Below the pieces are notes generated by a model, which was not told the origin of the DNA, ran no database searches, and was given only the letters and a program-made list of their open reading frames with translations. This document shows, in pieces, positions 25,091-36,556 of a DNA stretch of 64,000 bases. The stretch is from Streptomyces sp. AC550_RSS872 (GTDB lineage: Bacteria > Actinomycetota > Actinomycetes > Streptomycetales > Streptomycetaceae), in assembly GCF_019049285.1 (NCBI RefSeq), contig NZ_JAGMUL010000058.1:186001-250000 (forward strand). Reading direction: 5' to 3'. Both the position numbers and the translations under genes were made by a program. Every line of letters starts with the position of its first letter. Positions within the stretch are counted from its first letter, which is position 1.

Positions 25091-26902
25091 CTAGCTCTTG
25101 GCGACGAGGTGGTTTCCGAGGACCAGATAGTCGATCTCGGTGCCCATGAAGCAGTTCAGGGCGTCGGTGGGCGTGCAGACGATGGGTTCGCCGGCGACGT
25201 TGAACGAGGTGTTGATCAGGCAGGGCGTGCCGGTGAGTTCGATGAACCTCCGCAGCAGCGCCGTGAGCCGTGGGGTTCCCTCGTCCGTCAGGGTCTGGAT
25301 CCGGGAGGTGCCGTCCACGTGTACGGCGCCGGGGATGCGGTCCTTGTACGCGTCGCGGACGGGGAAGACGAACGTCATGTACGGGGAACTGGTCTTGCGC
25401 CCCATGTCGAAGATCTCCGGCGCCTGCTCCTCGAGGACCAGGGGAGCGAACGGGCGGAAGGGTTCGCGGTGTTTGACCCGGGTGTTGATGATGTCCTTGA
25501 TGTCGGCGAAGCCGGGGTTGGCGAGGATGCTGCGATGCCCCAGCGCGCGTGGCCCGTGTTCGACGCGGCCTTCGAACCAGCCGATGACGACCTTCCGCGT
25601 CAGCAGCTTCGCCACCTGGTCGACCACCTCGTCGTCGTCCAGGCGGGACACGACGACGCGGCCGGTGAAGCCTTCGAGGGCCTTCTCGATCGCGGCCTCG
25701 TCGTAGGCCGGACCCAGATAGGGGGTGACCGGCGCGGAGGCGGCGAGGATGTCCGCGGGGCCGGTGCCGGGGTGGTTGAGCCAGGCGTGGGCCGCGGCCC
25801 CGATGGTGATGCCGGTGTCGGAGGCGCCGAAGCTGACCTGCATGTCCGCGAAGCGGGAGCCTTCCAACAGCGGCGTGTTGTTCAGGCAGTTCAGGGCGAC
25901 GCCGCCTTCGAACAGCAGCCGGTCGAGATCCGTCCTCTTCTCCAGGTGGCCGACCTGGTGGGCGGTGGCGACGTTCAGCATCTGCTGCGCGGCTGCGGCG
26001 ACGCGGGCCTTGTATTCGAGGGTGTCCTCGAAGGGCCCGAAGTACTCCTCGAACAGGGCGTCGTGGCTGTGCGGGTCGTCGGTCCGAAGGGGCTCGGTGA
26101 AGGTGTAGCGGCCGTCGTCGTGCAGCCGGAGCAGGTGCTCGATGAACGGGTTCGGCGTCGGGGGCGTGGTGTATCCGGCCAGGCCCATCACCTTGTACTC
26201 GTCGTTGTTGGGGACGAAGCCGAGGAAGCGGGTGAGGGCGGAGAACAGGGTGCCGATGGAGTACTGGGCGCCGGTGACGGTGTCGTCGAAGACGGTGATC
26301 CTGCCGTCGCGGATCTCGCCCGTCAGCGTCGAGAAGCGTTCGGCGCGGCCGTCGCTGACGAGGAACGCGCAGTCCGTCATGCCGGCGAGGTAGTAGCCGG
26401 TCGTGGCGTGGGCCAGGTGGTGCGGCACGAAGCGGACCTTGGCCGGGTCGGGGCGGTGCCCGGTGCGGGCCTCGAAGTCCGCGAGCATCGCTTCGTGGCT
26501 GACGACCTTGTCGAACAGGTCGGCCATGTCGCCCATGAGGCGGGTCTTCGCGTCCTGCGGCATCGGCGAGGTGCGGATGCCGTCCAGGATCTCGTTCAGA
26601 ACCTGGGTGGACCAGTTCCAGGGGAAGGCGAACAGGTCGACGTCACCGAACGTGATCCCGGCTTCCTCCAGGCACCAGTCGATCGCGTTCGCGGGGAAGT
26701 CGGTGGTCTTCTTCTCCCGGTTGAGGCGTTCCTCCTCCACCGCGGCGACCAGGCGGCCGTCGATCAGAAGCGCGGCGGCGGCGTCGTGGCCCAAGAGGTA
26801 GTGCTTGTTGATGCCGGTCGCGCCGAGGCGTTCGGAGAAGAACTCCGACACCTGGCTGAAACCATTACATCCGAGAACGATCACGGCAGTCTTTCCGGTC
26901 AT
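25091..26902 (-). CDS. O-carbamoyltransferase (TobZ/NovN/GdmN-type)
   Basis: 603 residues, normal for the family. An N-terminal Kae1-like domain carries a metal-binding HHLAH (VPHHLAHATTGYYLAGM), the glycine-rich EGGVALNCLNN and SFGASDTGITIGAAAH; a C-terminal YrdC-like domain carries WFEGRVEHGPRALGHRSIL and CLINTSFNVAGEPIVCTP. These enzymes make carbamoyl-adenylate from carbamoyl phosphate and ATP and transfer the carbamoyl group to a hydroxyl of an antibiotic or other metabolite. Its presence in a tight operon with an oxidase and a cucumopine-synthase-like protein suggests tailoring of a small molecule. Confidence 0.9.
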   Translation of the reverse strand: MTGKTAVIVLGCNGFSQVSEFFSERLGATGINKHYLLGHDAAAALLIDGRLVAAVEEERLNREKKTTDFPANAIDWCLEEAGITFGDVDLFAFPWNWSTQVLNEILDGIRTSPMPQDAKTRLMGDMADLFDKVVSHEAMLADFEARTGHRPDPAKVRFVPHHLAHATTGYYLAGMTDCAFLVSDGRAERFSTLTGEIRDGRITVFDDTVTGAQYSIGTLFSALTRFLGFVPNNDEYKVMGLAGYTTPPTPNPFIEHLLRLHDDGRYTFTEPLRTDDPHSHDALFEEYFGPFEDTLEYKARVAAAAQQMLNVATAHQVGHLEKRTDLDRLLFEGGVALNCLNNTPLLEGSRFADMQVSFGASDTGITIGAAAHAWLNHPGTGPADILAASAPVTPYLGPAYDEAAIEKALEGFTGRVVVSRLDDDEVVDQVAKLLTRKVVIGWFEGRVEHGPRALGHRSILANPGFADIKDIINTRVKHREPFRPFAPLVLEEQAPEIFDMGRKTSSPYMTFVFPVRDAYKDRIPGAVHVDGTSRIQTLTDEGTPRLTALLRRFIELTGTPCLINTSFNVAGEPIVCTPTDALNCFMGTEIDYLVLGNHLVAKS

Positions 26903-26938
26903 GGGGCCTGCGATGGCCCGCTACGGCCTGTTATGGGG

Positions 26939-28003
26939 CTACTTGGCGATCAGCAGATCGCGGAGCTTCTCCCCGGCCGCGGGTGCCTGGCACAGGCCCG
27001 CGCCGGTGAATCCGGCCGCGTACAGGAAGCGGCGGGTGGGGTGCGCGCCGATGAAGGCGGCGTTGTCGGGGCTGGCGTCGAAGTCGCCGCTCCACGCGCG
27101 ATGCAGGCCGATGCCGTCCAACGCGGGGAACAGGGTGCCGAGATGGCCGGCGATGCGGCCGAGCCAGGCTTCGCGTGCTTCGCCGGCCTTGGGTGCGCCC
27201 ATGGCGAGGAGGATGCGGTCCTGCCACGAGCGGAGCCGCAGCCCGGACGCGGCGTGCATCGTCATGGGCATCTCTGAAATCTCGGGCATCTCGCGGTGCG
27301 GGGAGGGCGGGATGTCGGTGAACAGCATCTCGATCGCGTGGGGCGTCAGCGGCAGGTCGACCGATGCCATCGATGCCACCTCGCCCGACCAGGGCCCGGC
27401 CGCGCACACGACGCTGTCCGCCTTGATGCTGCCCTGCGCGGTGTGGACGGTGTTGTCGTCGCCGATGCGTGTGACGGGTGTGTGCGTGAACAGGCGGGCG
27501 CCGTGGTCGCGGGCGGCGGCGGCGTAGCCGCGGACGATGTCGAGGCCGTCCACGTGGTACGCCTCCGGTGACCAGGCGGCGGCCAGGACGGCGCGCTCGT
27601 CGACCAGCGGGTTGAGCTCGGCCGCTGCGCGGGCACTGATCAGGTCGACCTGGACTCCTGCGGCCTGCTGGGCCTGATGGCCGGCCTCGAAGTCGGCGAT
27701 CTGCTGTTCGTCGGTGAACAGCGCCATGAACCCGAGCCGCTTCAGGGCGAGGGGGGCCGCGGTGCGGCGGGCGAAGTCGTGATAGGCGTTCAGGCTGCGC
27801 ACGGCCGTCCGCCCGGTGCGGGGGTCGCCCGGGAAGTAGGTGCGGACCATGCCGGCCGTGTGCGCGGACGCCCCGCCGCCGAGGCTTCCGCGTTCCAGCA
27901 GCACGGTGTCCACGCCGGCTTCGGCGAGGTGGAAGGCGGCGGAGGTTCCGATCACTCCCCCGCCGATGACGACGGCGTCGGCGCGGGCAGGCAGGGCGCT
28001 CAC
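26939..28003 (-). CDS. FAD-dependent amine/amino-acid oxidoreductase (DAO family)
   Basis: 354 residues. An N-terminal dinucleotide motif (ADAVVIGGGVIGTSAAFHLA), the substrate-domain region and a C-terminal FAD-closing stretch (FLYAAGFTGAGLCQAPAAGE) match glycine-oxidase/sarcosine-oxidase/opine-oxidase-like proteins. Such enzymes oxidise C-N bonds of secondary amines. GTG 28003 follows the upstream stop by three bases. Next to a cucumopine-synthase-like gene, it might oxidise or dehydrogenate the cyclic amine product; this is inference. Confidence 0.85.
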   Translation of the reverse strand: MSALPARADAVVIGGGVIGTSAAFHLAEAGVDTVLLERGSLGGGASAHTAGMVRTYFPGDPRTGRTAVRSLNAYHDFARRTAAPLALKRLGFMALFTDEQQIADFEAGHQAQQAAGVQVDLISARAAAELNPLVDERAVLAAAWSPEAYHVDGLDIVRGYAAAARDHGARLFTHTPVTRIGDDNTVHTAQGSIKADSVVCAAGPWSGEVASMASVDLPLTPHAIEMLFTDIPPSPHREMPEISEMPMTMHAASGLRLRSWQDRILLAMGAPKAGEAREAWLGRIAGHLGTLFPALDGIGLHRAWSGDFDASPDNAAFIGAHPTRRFLYAAGFTGAGLCQAPAAGEKLRDLLIAK

Positions 28004-28006
28004 GGT

Positions 28007-29014
28007 CTACACGCCTTCCTTGACGCCGGCGCCCTGCTGACGCAGGTGGTCTCCGGTCTCCCACGGGTACAGCTGGAGGTTCCAGCCGCCGAGGCAGTTG
28101 ATGTAGAGGGCCATCTGGCTGGTGACGGCGTAGAAGTCGTCCCGGTCGAGGCGGTCGAGGACCTCGAGGAAGCGCTGGGTGAACGCCCACAGCTTCTCCA
28201 GACCGCAGTAGCCCAGGAACTCGGCGGGGACGCCGACCAGGAGGCGGGTCATGCGGACGAGGGAGTCCATGGGCATGTCCTGGACCGCGGCGCGGACGAG
28301 TCCGCCGTAGGCGGCGTAACCCAGGGGCCGGGTCTCGCCGTTGACGAACAGCAAGGTGGGCAGGACGGTGCCGAAGTTGCCTGCCCGGGAGGGGATGATG
28401 CCCTGGTGGAGGTCGTCCAGCTCGGCCGGGGGCGCGAGCCAGATCTTCTCGGTCTCGGCGTAGATGTCGGCGATCAGGTGGCTGGCGGCCGTGTTGGCGG
28501 CGTGGAGCATCGGGATGCGGTGGCCGCCCGGCTCGCCCGCGCGGCGGACTTCGGCGAGGATCTGCTTCTTCGTGGAGTAGACGGCGTCCCAGATCGCGGC
28601 CCCGGCTTCCAGCAGGGCGGGCATGTCCGCCGCACGGATCCGGCCGACGGGGGTGGCGGGCATCGGCTCGGTCAGGGTGCCGTACTTGATGCCCAGGTGC
28701 TGCAAGCCGGAGCAGAACACGGTGCCGTCGGGGGCCTCGCGCCGGTCGGGGATACGGGTGGCGTGGGGGGTGTGCAGGAGGGTGGGTATCGGCGCCACGT
28801 GGTAGAGGTGTTCGCCCGCGATGAGGGCGTGTCCCTGGAGGCTCCGGTAGGGCAGGGAGTCCCACAGGGCCGCGGCGAGTGCCGGGTTGCGGTCGTCGAG
28901 GTCGGCGGTGACCGTGATGCCGAGGTCGGGCCAGGAGATCTCGATCTGACGGGCAGGCAGCTTCTCGGACAAGGCTTTTCCCCTTCGTCGCTTCGGCTTG
29001 TCCGAGGAGTCCAT
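28007..29014 (-). CDS. Cucumopine-synthase-like protein (cyclophilin-like domain plus helical bundle)
   Basis: About 335 residues. After a Lys/Arg-rich start, a cyclophilin-like domain (about 20-80) reads IEISWPDLGITVTADLDDRN, LPYRSLQGHALIAGEHLYHV; then FCSGLQHLGIKYGTLTEPMP, followed by a helical C-terminal half (TKKQILAEVRR, MTRLLVGVPAEFLGYCGLEK). This matches my recollection of the cucumopine synthase/DUF3830 group, in which the Agrobacterium enzyme joins L-His and 2-oxoglutarate in a Pictet-Spengler-type ring closure. Homology is from memory, so moderate. ATG 29014 is the first credible start; no clear ribosome-binding site. First gene of the operon. Confidence 0.55.
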   Translation of the reverse strand: MDSSDKPKRRRGKALSEKLPARQIEISWPDLGITVTADLDDRNPALAAALWDSLPYRSLQGHALIAGEHLYHVAPIPTLLHTPHATRIPDRREAPDGTVFCSGLQHLGIKYGTLTEPMPATPVGRIRAADMPALLEAGAAIWDAVYSTKKQILAEVRRAGEPGGHRIPMLHAANTAASHLIADIYAETEKIWLAPPAELDDLHQGIIPSRAGNFGTVLPTLLFVNGETRPLGYAAYGGLVRAAVQDMPMDSLVRMTRLLVGVPAEFLGYCGLEKLWAFTQRFLEVLDRLDRDDFYAVTSQMALYINCLGGWNLQLYPWETGDHLRQQGAGVKEGV

Positions 29015-29145
29015 CGCCAACAGGCGTATTCCAGCCAGGCGTTGAAAACATGAAACCTTGATCGGCCTGGGGGCCGCAGTTTGTGGGTTTCTACGGAACC
29101 GCAGCTCAGGGCGAGTTGGACAAGCACACAAGGGGAGAGAGCCGA

Positions 29146-29208
29146 CGAGGCCCCCGGGCCGCCGTATGGAGACGTCGCACGTCACAACACAGCGGCCCGG
29201 GGGCCTCG
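29146..29208. terminator. Long hairpin after the deaminase gene
   Basis: Perfect 17-bp arms at 29146-29162 and 29192-29208 (CGAGGCCCCCGGGCCGC and its complement), 29-base loop. Fourteen bases beyond the deaminase stop and about 130 bases upstream of the cucumopine-synthase-like gene, so it separates the two minus-strand operons. Confidence 0.75.
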
Positions 29209-29221
29209 TTCAAAGGGGCGC

Positions 29222-29725
29222 TCAGTAGTCGACGCGGTCGGACTTGGCCAGCCACGCGTCGAACGGCGCCGTACGGTTCGGCATGTCCACGCGCTCGATG
29301 GCCATCGGCCACAGCTCCGCGGGCCGCTTCTCGAACAGGTCGTAGAACTTGCGGTCGTCGAAACCGGCCACCGCGGCGTCATCCCGGTCAGCGGCGAAGA
29401 TGATCCGGTCGACCCGTGCCCACAGCGCGGAGGACAGACACATCGGGCACGGCTCGCACGAGGTGACCAGGACGCAGCCTTCGAGCGAGAAGGTGCCCAG
29501 CTTCTGGCAGGCGGCACGGATCGCGCTCACCTCGCCGTGCGCCGTGGGGTCCAGGTTCGCGGTGACCTTGTTGTTCCCGATCGCGACGATCTCACCGTCC
29601 TTGGCGATCAGCGCGCCGAACGGACCGCCGCCGCTCTGCACGCTGCTGACGGCGAGGCCGATGGCCTCCTCCATCCAGACGCGCTCGGTCTCCTGGACGG
29701 ACGTTTCCTGGGTGTACGCGGTCAC
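29222..29725 (-). CDS. Cytidine/deoxycytidylate-deaminase-fold nucleobase deaminase (guanine-deaminase-like)
   Basis: About 167 residues. The zinc and proton-shuttle motif is AHGEVSAIRAA (His-Ala/Gly-Glu) and the second zinc motif is SCEPCPMCLSSALW (P-C-x2-C). FGALIAKDGEIVAIGNNKV is the substrate-side strand. Size and motifs fit the GuaD type, which converts guanine to xanthine. GTG 29725 has AAGGAG six bases upstream. It sits behind the xanthine dehydrogenase genes, so together they would take guanine to urate. Ends at a strong terminator. Confidence 0.85.
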   Translation of the reverse strand: MTAYTQETSVQETERVWMEEAIGLAVSSVQSGGGPFGALIAKDGEIVAIGNNKVTANLDPTAHGEVSAIRAACQKLGTFSLEGCVLVTSCEPCPMCLSSALWARVDRIIFAADRDDAAVAGFDDRKFYDLFEKRPAELWPMAIERVDMPNRTAPFDAWLAKSDRVDY

Positions 29726-29861
29726 GGTCGCTCCTTCTCCTATGGGCCACTCCCAGCGCAAGTACACCCGCCGGGCCCCGTCGAGGGTCAGTCACCGAAA
29801 CCATGAAGGAGTTGACTGGCCGGCCGACGCCGCTTGGAGATTCGTATGAACAGCGGGCGAG

Positions 29862-30672
29862 TCAGTTCTCCCCGGTCTCGAAGGTGCGCAGCAGATCGGC
29901 GGCGACGCTCACGGCGATGGTCGCGGGCTCCTTGCCGGTGATGTCGGCCAGTCCGATCGGGGTCTTGATCCGGTCGATGGTGGCGTCGTCGTGACCGCCC
30001 TCGGTGGACAGTCGCTTACGGAACCGTACCCACTTCGCCGCCGACCCGATCAGCCCGATGGAGCCGAGGTGATCGGTGCGCAGGGCGGCGTCGCACAGGG
30101 CGGCGTCCTCGGCGTGATCGTGGGTCATGATCAGGACGTGGGTGCCGCGCGGCAGCTCCTCCAGCACCTCTTCGGGCAGCAGCGGCGTGTGATGCACGTG
30201 CACCTGCGCCACCGCGTCCGCCAGAACCCCGAGCCGCTCCTCGGTGAGGATGTCGGAGCGGCTGTCGACCAGATGGAGGTCGAGGTCCTGACGTGCCAGG
30301 ATGCGCGCCAGTTCAAGACCGACGTGCCCGACACCGAAGATCGCCACCGCCTTCACCACCGGCAGCGGTTCGAGCAGCACCTGGACCGTGCCGCCGCAGC
30401 ACTGCACGCCGTGCTGGTTGGTCACCTTGTCGTTCAGGGCGAAGTCGATCAGCTCCGGCTCCGGCTTTGCGGCGGCGATCATCTCCCGGGCCCGGTCGAT
30501 CGCGACGGCCTCGACGTTGCCGCCGCCGATCGAGCCCCATGTCCCGGTCCGCCCCACGACGAGCTTTGCACCGGCGTCACGCGGGGCGTGGCCGCGCACG
30601 GTCGCGACGGTCACGAGGACGCCGGTCTCCCGGCGTGCCCGCAACCGCGCGACCGCGGCGATCCATGTCATG

Positions 30673-30680
<8 letters not shown>
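29862..30680 (-). CDS. xdhC: Xanthine dehydrogenase accessory protein XdhC
   Basis: 272 residues. An N-terminal XdhC/CoxI domain (GVLVTVATVRGHAPRDAGAK, GSIGGGNVEA, QCCGGTVQVLLEP) and a C-terminal Rossmann domain (KAVAIFGVGHVGLELARIL). The protein holds the molybdenum cofactor and helps sulfurate and insert it into xanthine dehydrogenase. GTG 30680 overlaps the xdhB stop by eight bases; ATG 30671 is an alternative. Third gene of the xdh operon. Confidence 0.9.
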
Positions 30681-33047
<2,367 letters not shown>

Positions 33048-33051
<4 letters not shown>

Positions 33052-34529
33052 GACGACACCGCCTCGGTGGTCTGTGCGTGCAGCTTCCTGAGGCTCTGGC
33101 CGAGCATGGCGGAGCGGTAGAGGGAGCTGGCGCGATGGTCGTCCATCGGCGTGCCCTCGCCCCGCAGCACCCGGGCCGCTGCCTCTACAGTCTCCGCCGA
33201 CCAGGGCCTGCCTTCCAGGGCGGCCTCGGTGGCGAGGGCGCGGATCGGGGTGGCGGCCACGCCGCCCAGGCCGATCCGTGCCTTGCGGACGATCCCGTCC
33301 TCGATGTCGAGCGCGAAAGCGACCGCCACGCTGGAGATGTCGTCGAAACGCCGCTTGGCGATCTTGTGGAAGGCCGTGACCGGCGACAGCGGCAGCGGGA
33401 TGCGCACCGCGCGGATCAGCTCGCCGGGACGGCGCACGCTCTGCCGGTACCCGGTGAAGTAGTCGGCCAGCGGGACCTCGCGCTCACCGTCGGCGTCGGC
33501 GAGCACCAGCGCCGCGTCGAGGGCGAGCAGCACCGGCGGGCTGTCTCCGATGGGCGATCCGGTACCCAAGTTGCCGCCGAGGGTCGCGCCGTTGCGGATG
33601 AGCCGGGACGCGAACTGCGGGAACAGCTCTGCGAGGAGCGGGACGTCACCGTCGAGCCGCCGCTCGATCTCGGTGAGCGTCAGCGCCGCCCCGATCTCGA
33701 TGTGGTCGGACTCGACGCGCAGCTCGCGCAGTTCGGGAAGCCGGTCGATGGCGACCACGCAATCCGCCCGGCGGCCACGGATGTTGACCTCCACGCCCCA
33801 GTCCGTGGAGCCGGCGACGACCACGGCCTCGGGCCGCTCGCGCAGCAGCCGCAGCGTTTCGGCCAGGGTGTCCTTCCGCAGGAACGCGCTGTCGTCCTGG
33901 GCGTACTCGGTGGCGACCGGTGCGGGCGGGGACTGCTCGCGGCGCTGCGCCAGCGGGTCGTCCTCGGTGGGTTCCCCTACGGCGAAGGCGGCATCGCGGA
34001 TCGGGCGGTAACCGGTGCAGCGGCACAGGTTTCCGCTCAGCGCGTGCAGGTCGAAACCGTTCGGGCCGTGCTCGGCGTCGGCGCTCTCGGCCGAGTCCGC
34101 GCCGTCGGCCGGGTCCGCGTGCGCGCAGCGGTTCGGCCGGTAGTACTCCGCGGCCATGCTGCATACGAAGCCCGGCGTGCAGTAACCGCACTGGGAGCCG
34201 CCGCGGACCGCCATCTCCTCCTGCACCGGGTGCAGGGCGGGCGGCGTGCCGGGTTCGCCGACGGTGGCGAGACCTTCGGAGGTGATGACCTCCTGGCCGT
34301 CGAGCGCCGCGGCCGGGACCAGGCAGGCGTTGACCGCCACCCAGTCGGTGGGCTTGTTCACCCCGGGCCGGGCCACCAGGACAGAACAGGCGCCGCATTC
34401 ACCCTCGGCGCAGCCCTCCTTGGTGCCGGTGAGACCACGCTCGCGCAGGAAATCCAGCACGGTGGTGTGGGGTGCAGCCGGTGAAATCGGTGTTTCTTTC
34501 CCGTTGACCGTGATCCGCGCCTCTGTCAT
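33048..34529 (-). CDS. xdhA: Xanthine dehydrogenase small subunit (2Fe-2S and FAD domains fused)
   Basis: About 493 residues. The N-terminal plant-type 2Fe-2S domain has CAEGECGACSV; the all-alpha second 2Fe-2S domain has CGYCTPGFVCSM and NLCRCTGYRPIRDA; the FAD domain has VVVAGSTDWGVEV and NGATLGGNLGTGSPIGDSPP. It passes electrons from the Mo site to NAD. An acidic insert of about 25 residues (DPADGADSAESADAEHGPNG) lies between Cys motifs. ATG 34529 has GAAGG six bases upstream; the frame continues upstream but without coding character. Confidence 0.92.
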
Positions 34530-34938
34530 GACAGGCCTTCGTTTCGGAGCGTGACAGGTCGATTCATGATGTTCGCCAATTCCAGGCAGCTTTCTGTGTG
34601 CAGACGCGCCACGTGAGAAGAGCGGGCGCAGAACGGCACGCAAGCGCGGCGTGCCGGAAGGTGGTGACGGGAAACCCGGACCGTGCCACGAAAGGGCACG
34701 TCAGAACGGCGTACTCAGCAGCCGTGCGCGATGCGACCCGGAACCCAGACCGTGCTCTGGGCGAGGCGACCAAGATCAGAGGTGGTGTTCATCCGCCGGT
34801 CGCCTCCTTTCGGTGATTTGGGTCGACGTTTACCGCAAATTAGTGGCCGGGGCCACCGAGGTCAAGGGGTCGGCTCCGGAACAGCTTCGCCTTCGACGGT
34901 GGTGAACCGGCCCCGCGCGGGCTACGTACGATGAGGGC
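34530..34938. other. Intergenic region upstream of xdh and of the DUF6153 gene
   Basis: About 400 bases between divergent operons. No open frame with coding bias. It presumably holds the xdh promoter; a slightly AT-richer patch at 34810-34850 (GTTTACCGCAAATTAG) could be the promoter region of the DUF6153 gene. No palindrome strong enough to call an operator. Confidence 0.4.
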
Positions 34939-35397
34939 GTGACAGCCCGCGCACAGCACCACCGTGCGCCGCGGCTCCCCGTGACGGGGCCGTGGCGCAT
35001 GCTTCTGCTGCTCGGGCTGCTCGCCGGACTGCTCGGGATGCACGCGCTCGCACCCGGCAACGTGGTCGCGGCCGGCTCGCATGCGTCACATGCCTCTCAG
35101 GCCTCTCATGCCTCGCCGCATCACGCGTCGGCACACATCATGGGCGGCGGCCCTACGACGTCCATGACCGACGAAACCGTCTGCCACGGCGCCGACCCGG
35201 GCGGCGGACACGCCCAGCACGCCGACCCCACCTGCGCCTCCAGTGCCCTGGGCGCGGGCCCCGTGCTGCCCGCCCTGGCACCCGACCCGGGCGGCGCTGC
35301 GGTCACCGGGGGCCTCGACCGCCGTTCCGTGACCGTCGCGACCGAGGGCGGGCGCGCGCCTCCCTCGCTGGCCGAACTTCAGATCCTGCGGACCTAG
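34939..35397 (+). CDS. DUF6153-type small membrane or secreted protein
   Basis: 152 residues: one hydrophobic helix (WRMLLLLGLLAGLLGMHALA), then a His/Ser/Ala-rich segment (SHASHASQASHASPHHASAH) with possible metal-binding His, and Cys-containing tail segments (ETVCHGADPGG, DPTCASSALG). This kind of protein commonly precedes DUF305 genes in Streptomyces. Possibly metal (copper) handling. GTG 34939. The DUF305 gene starts 111 bases downstream. Confidence 0.65.
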   Translation: MTARAQHHRAPRLPVTGPWRMLLLLGLLAGLLGMHALAPGNVVAAGSHASHASQASHASPHHASAHIMGGGPTTSMTDETVCHGADPGGGHAQHADPTCASSALGAGPVLPALAPDPGGAAVTGGLDRRSVTVATEGGRAPPSLAELQILRT

Positions 35398-35508
35398 GAC
35401 AAGGCCGAGCCGTCCGTCCCCGTCACCTGCGGGCGTACGGCACTCAGCCATGCCCATGCCGCGCCGCGAGCGGTGCGGCGACTCACGTACATCGCAGGAG
35501 TTCCCAGC

Positions 35509-36156
35509 ATGACCAGCATCCGTACCACCGTGCTTCGTCGCGCCGCCCTGGCCGCGGCCGCCGTCACCTCCGCGTTCGTCCTCGTCGGCTGCGGCGCGGA
35601 CGACCAGCCGGACACCGCGGCCTCCGGGGCGGGCCAGACCACCGAGGCCCACAACGCGCAGGACGTCTCCTTCGCGCAGGGCATGATCCCCCACCACCAG
35701 CAGGCCCTCCAGATGGCGGAGATGGCCGCCGACCGCGCTTCCTCGGCTCAGGTCAAGGACCTCGCCGCCCGCATCGAGAAGGCCCAGGACCCGGAGATCA
35801 GGACGATGACCGGGTGGCTGAAGACGTGGGGCGAGGACGTGCCGTCGGCGGCGCCCGGCGGCATGGACCACTCCGGTCACTCGGGCGGGTCCGACGCCTC
35901 CGGCATGCCCGGGATGATGGGCGAGGACGACATGGCCAAGCTGTCGAAGGCCTCCGGCAAGGCCTTCGACGCGCTGTTCCTGAACCTGATGGTCGAGCAC
36001 CACGAGGGCGCGGTGGAGATGGCCGAGGACGAGAAGGCGAAGGGCGAGTACGGCCCCGCGACCGGTCTGGCCGACGCCGTCGTCACCGCCCAGACCGCCG
36101 AGATCGAGGAGATGAACAAGCTGCTCGGCAAGAACGCCGGCAACACCGGGAGCTGA
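35509..36156 (+). CDS. DUF305 lipoprotein
   Basis: About 215 residues. Signal peptide with lipobox (TSAFVLVGCGAD) and two DUF305 halves, each with the conserved pattern FAQGMIPHHQQALQMAEMAA and LNLMVEHHEGAVEMAEDEKA, linked by a His/Met/Gly-rich stretch (GGMDHSGHSGGSDASGMPGM). His-Met clusters suggest copper or other metal binding; this is a family-level inference. ATG 35509 has GCAGGAG eight bases upstream. Probably co-expressed with the DUF6153 gene. Confidence 0.88.
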   Translation: MTSIRTTVLRRAALAAAAVTSAFVLVGCGADDQPDTAASGAGQTTEAHNAQDVSFAQGMIPHHQQALQMAEMAADRASSAQVKDLAARIEKAQDPEIRTMTGWLKTWGEDVPSAAPGGMDHSGHSGGSDASGMPGMMGEDDMAKLSKASGKAFDALFLNLMVEHHEGAVEMAEDEKAKGEYGPATGLADAVVTAQTAEIEEMNKLLGKNAGNTGS

Positions 36157-36277
36157 CGCACCGGGGCGTTCACTTCAGGCCCAGGCGGCGCTGTTACGAC
36201 GCCTCAGGACCCGCCCGGTCCACGATCGCGACAAAGGCCGGGCGGGCCGCGCGGCCGGCGGCGCGTCGACGGTCAGG

Positions 36278-36460
36278 CCTAGGGCGTGTTGCGAAAGTCC
36301 CGTCGTCCGCCCGAAGGGCGGGCCGGGCGGCGTCTGGTGCGTGCTCTCGGCGTGCCGGGCGGAAGCCCTCGTACTGGTTGTACGTGGGCTTTCGCCCGGT
36401 GCGGCGAGAGGGCGTGCCAGGCGTCGCCCGGCAGGCGGGACTTTCGCAACACGCCCTAGG
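36278..36460. mobile_element. 183-bp MITE with 25-bp perfect terminal inverted repeats
   Basis: Ends at 36278-36302 and 36436-36460 are exact reverse complements, containing GGGCGTGTTGCGAAAGTCCC. The outermost CTAG on both sides could be a 4-bp target duplication. The interior has further self-complementary parts (GAAGCCC...GGGCTTTC) and no ORF. Non-autonomous element, probably mobilised by an IS5-type transposase. Family from memory; structure read directly. Confidence 0.8.
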
Positions 36461-36544
36461 CCGGGGAACGCGCGTAGACCCGCGAGAACAAGCGGCAGGG
36501 GCGATTCCGGCCCTCCTACCGGGAGCTTATTCGTCCGTTTCTGT

Positions 36545-36550
36545 GATAAT
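36545..36550 (+). promoter_or_regulatory. -10 element for a leaderless transcript
   Basis: GATAAT ends seven bases before the ATG at 36557, the spacing expected when transcription starts at the A of the start codon. No ribosome-binding site other than TTGGGG is present. No clear -35. Confidence 0.45.
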
Positions 36551-36556
36551 TGGGGC

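Noticed and set aside
26902..29014. Full antibiotic biosynthetic cluster around the carbamoyltransferase
   Set aside because: No PKS, NRPS, sugar or transport genes next to it; only the five-gene operon is supported.
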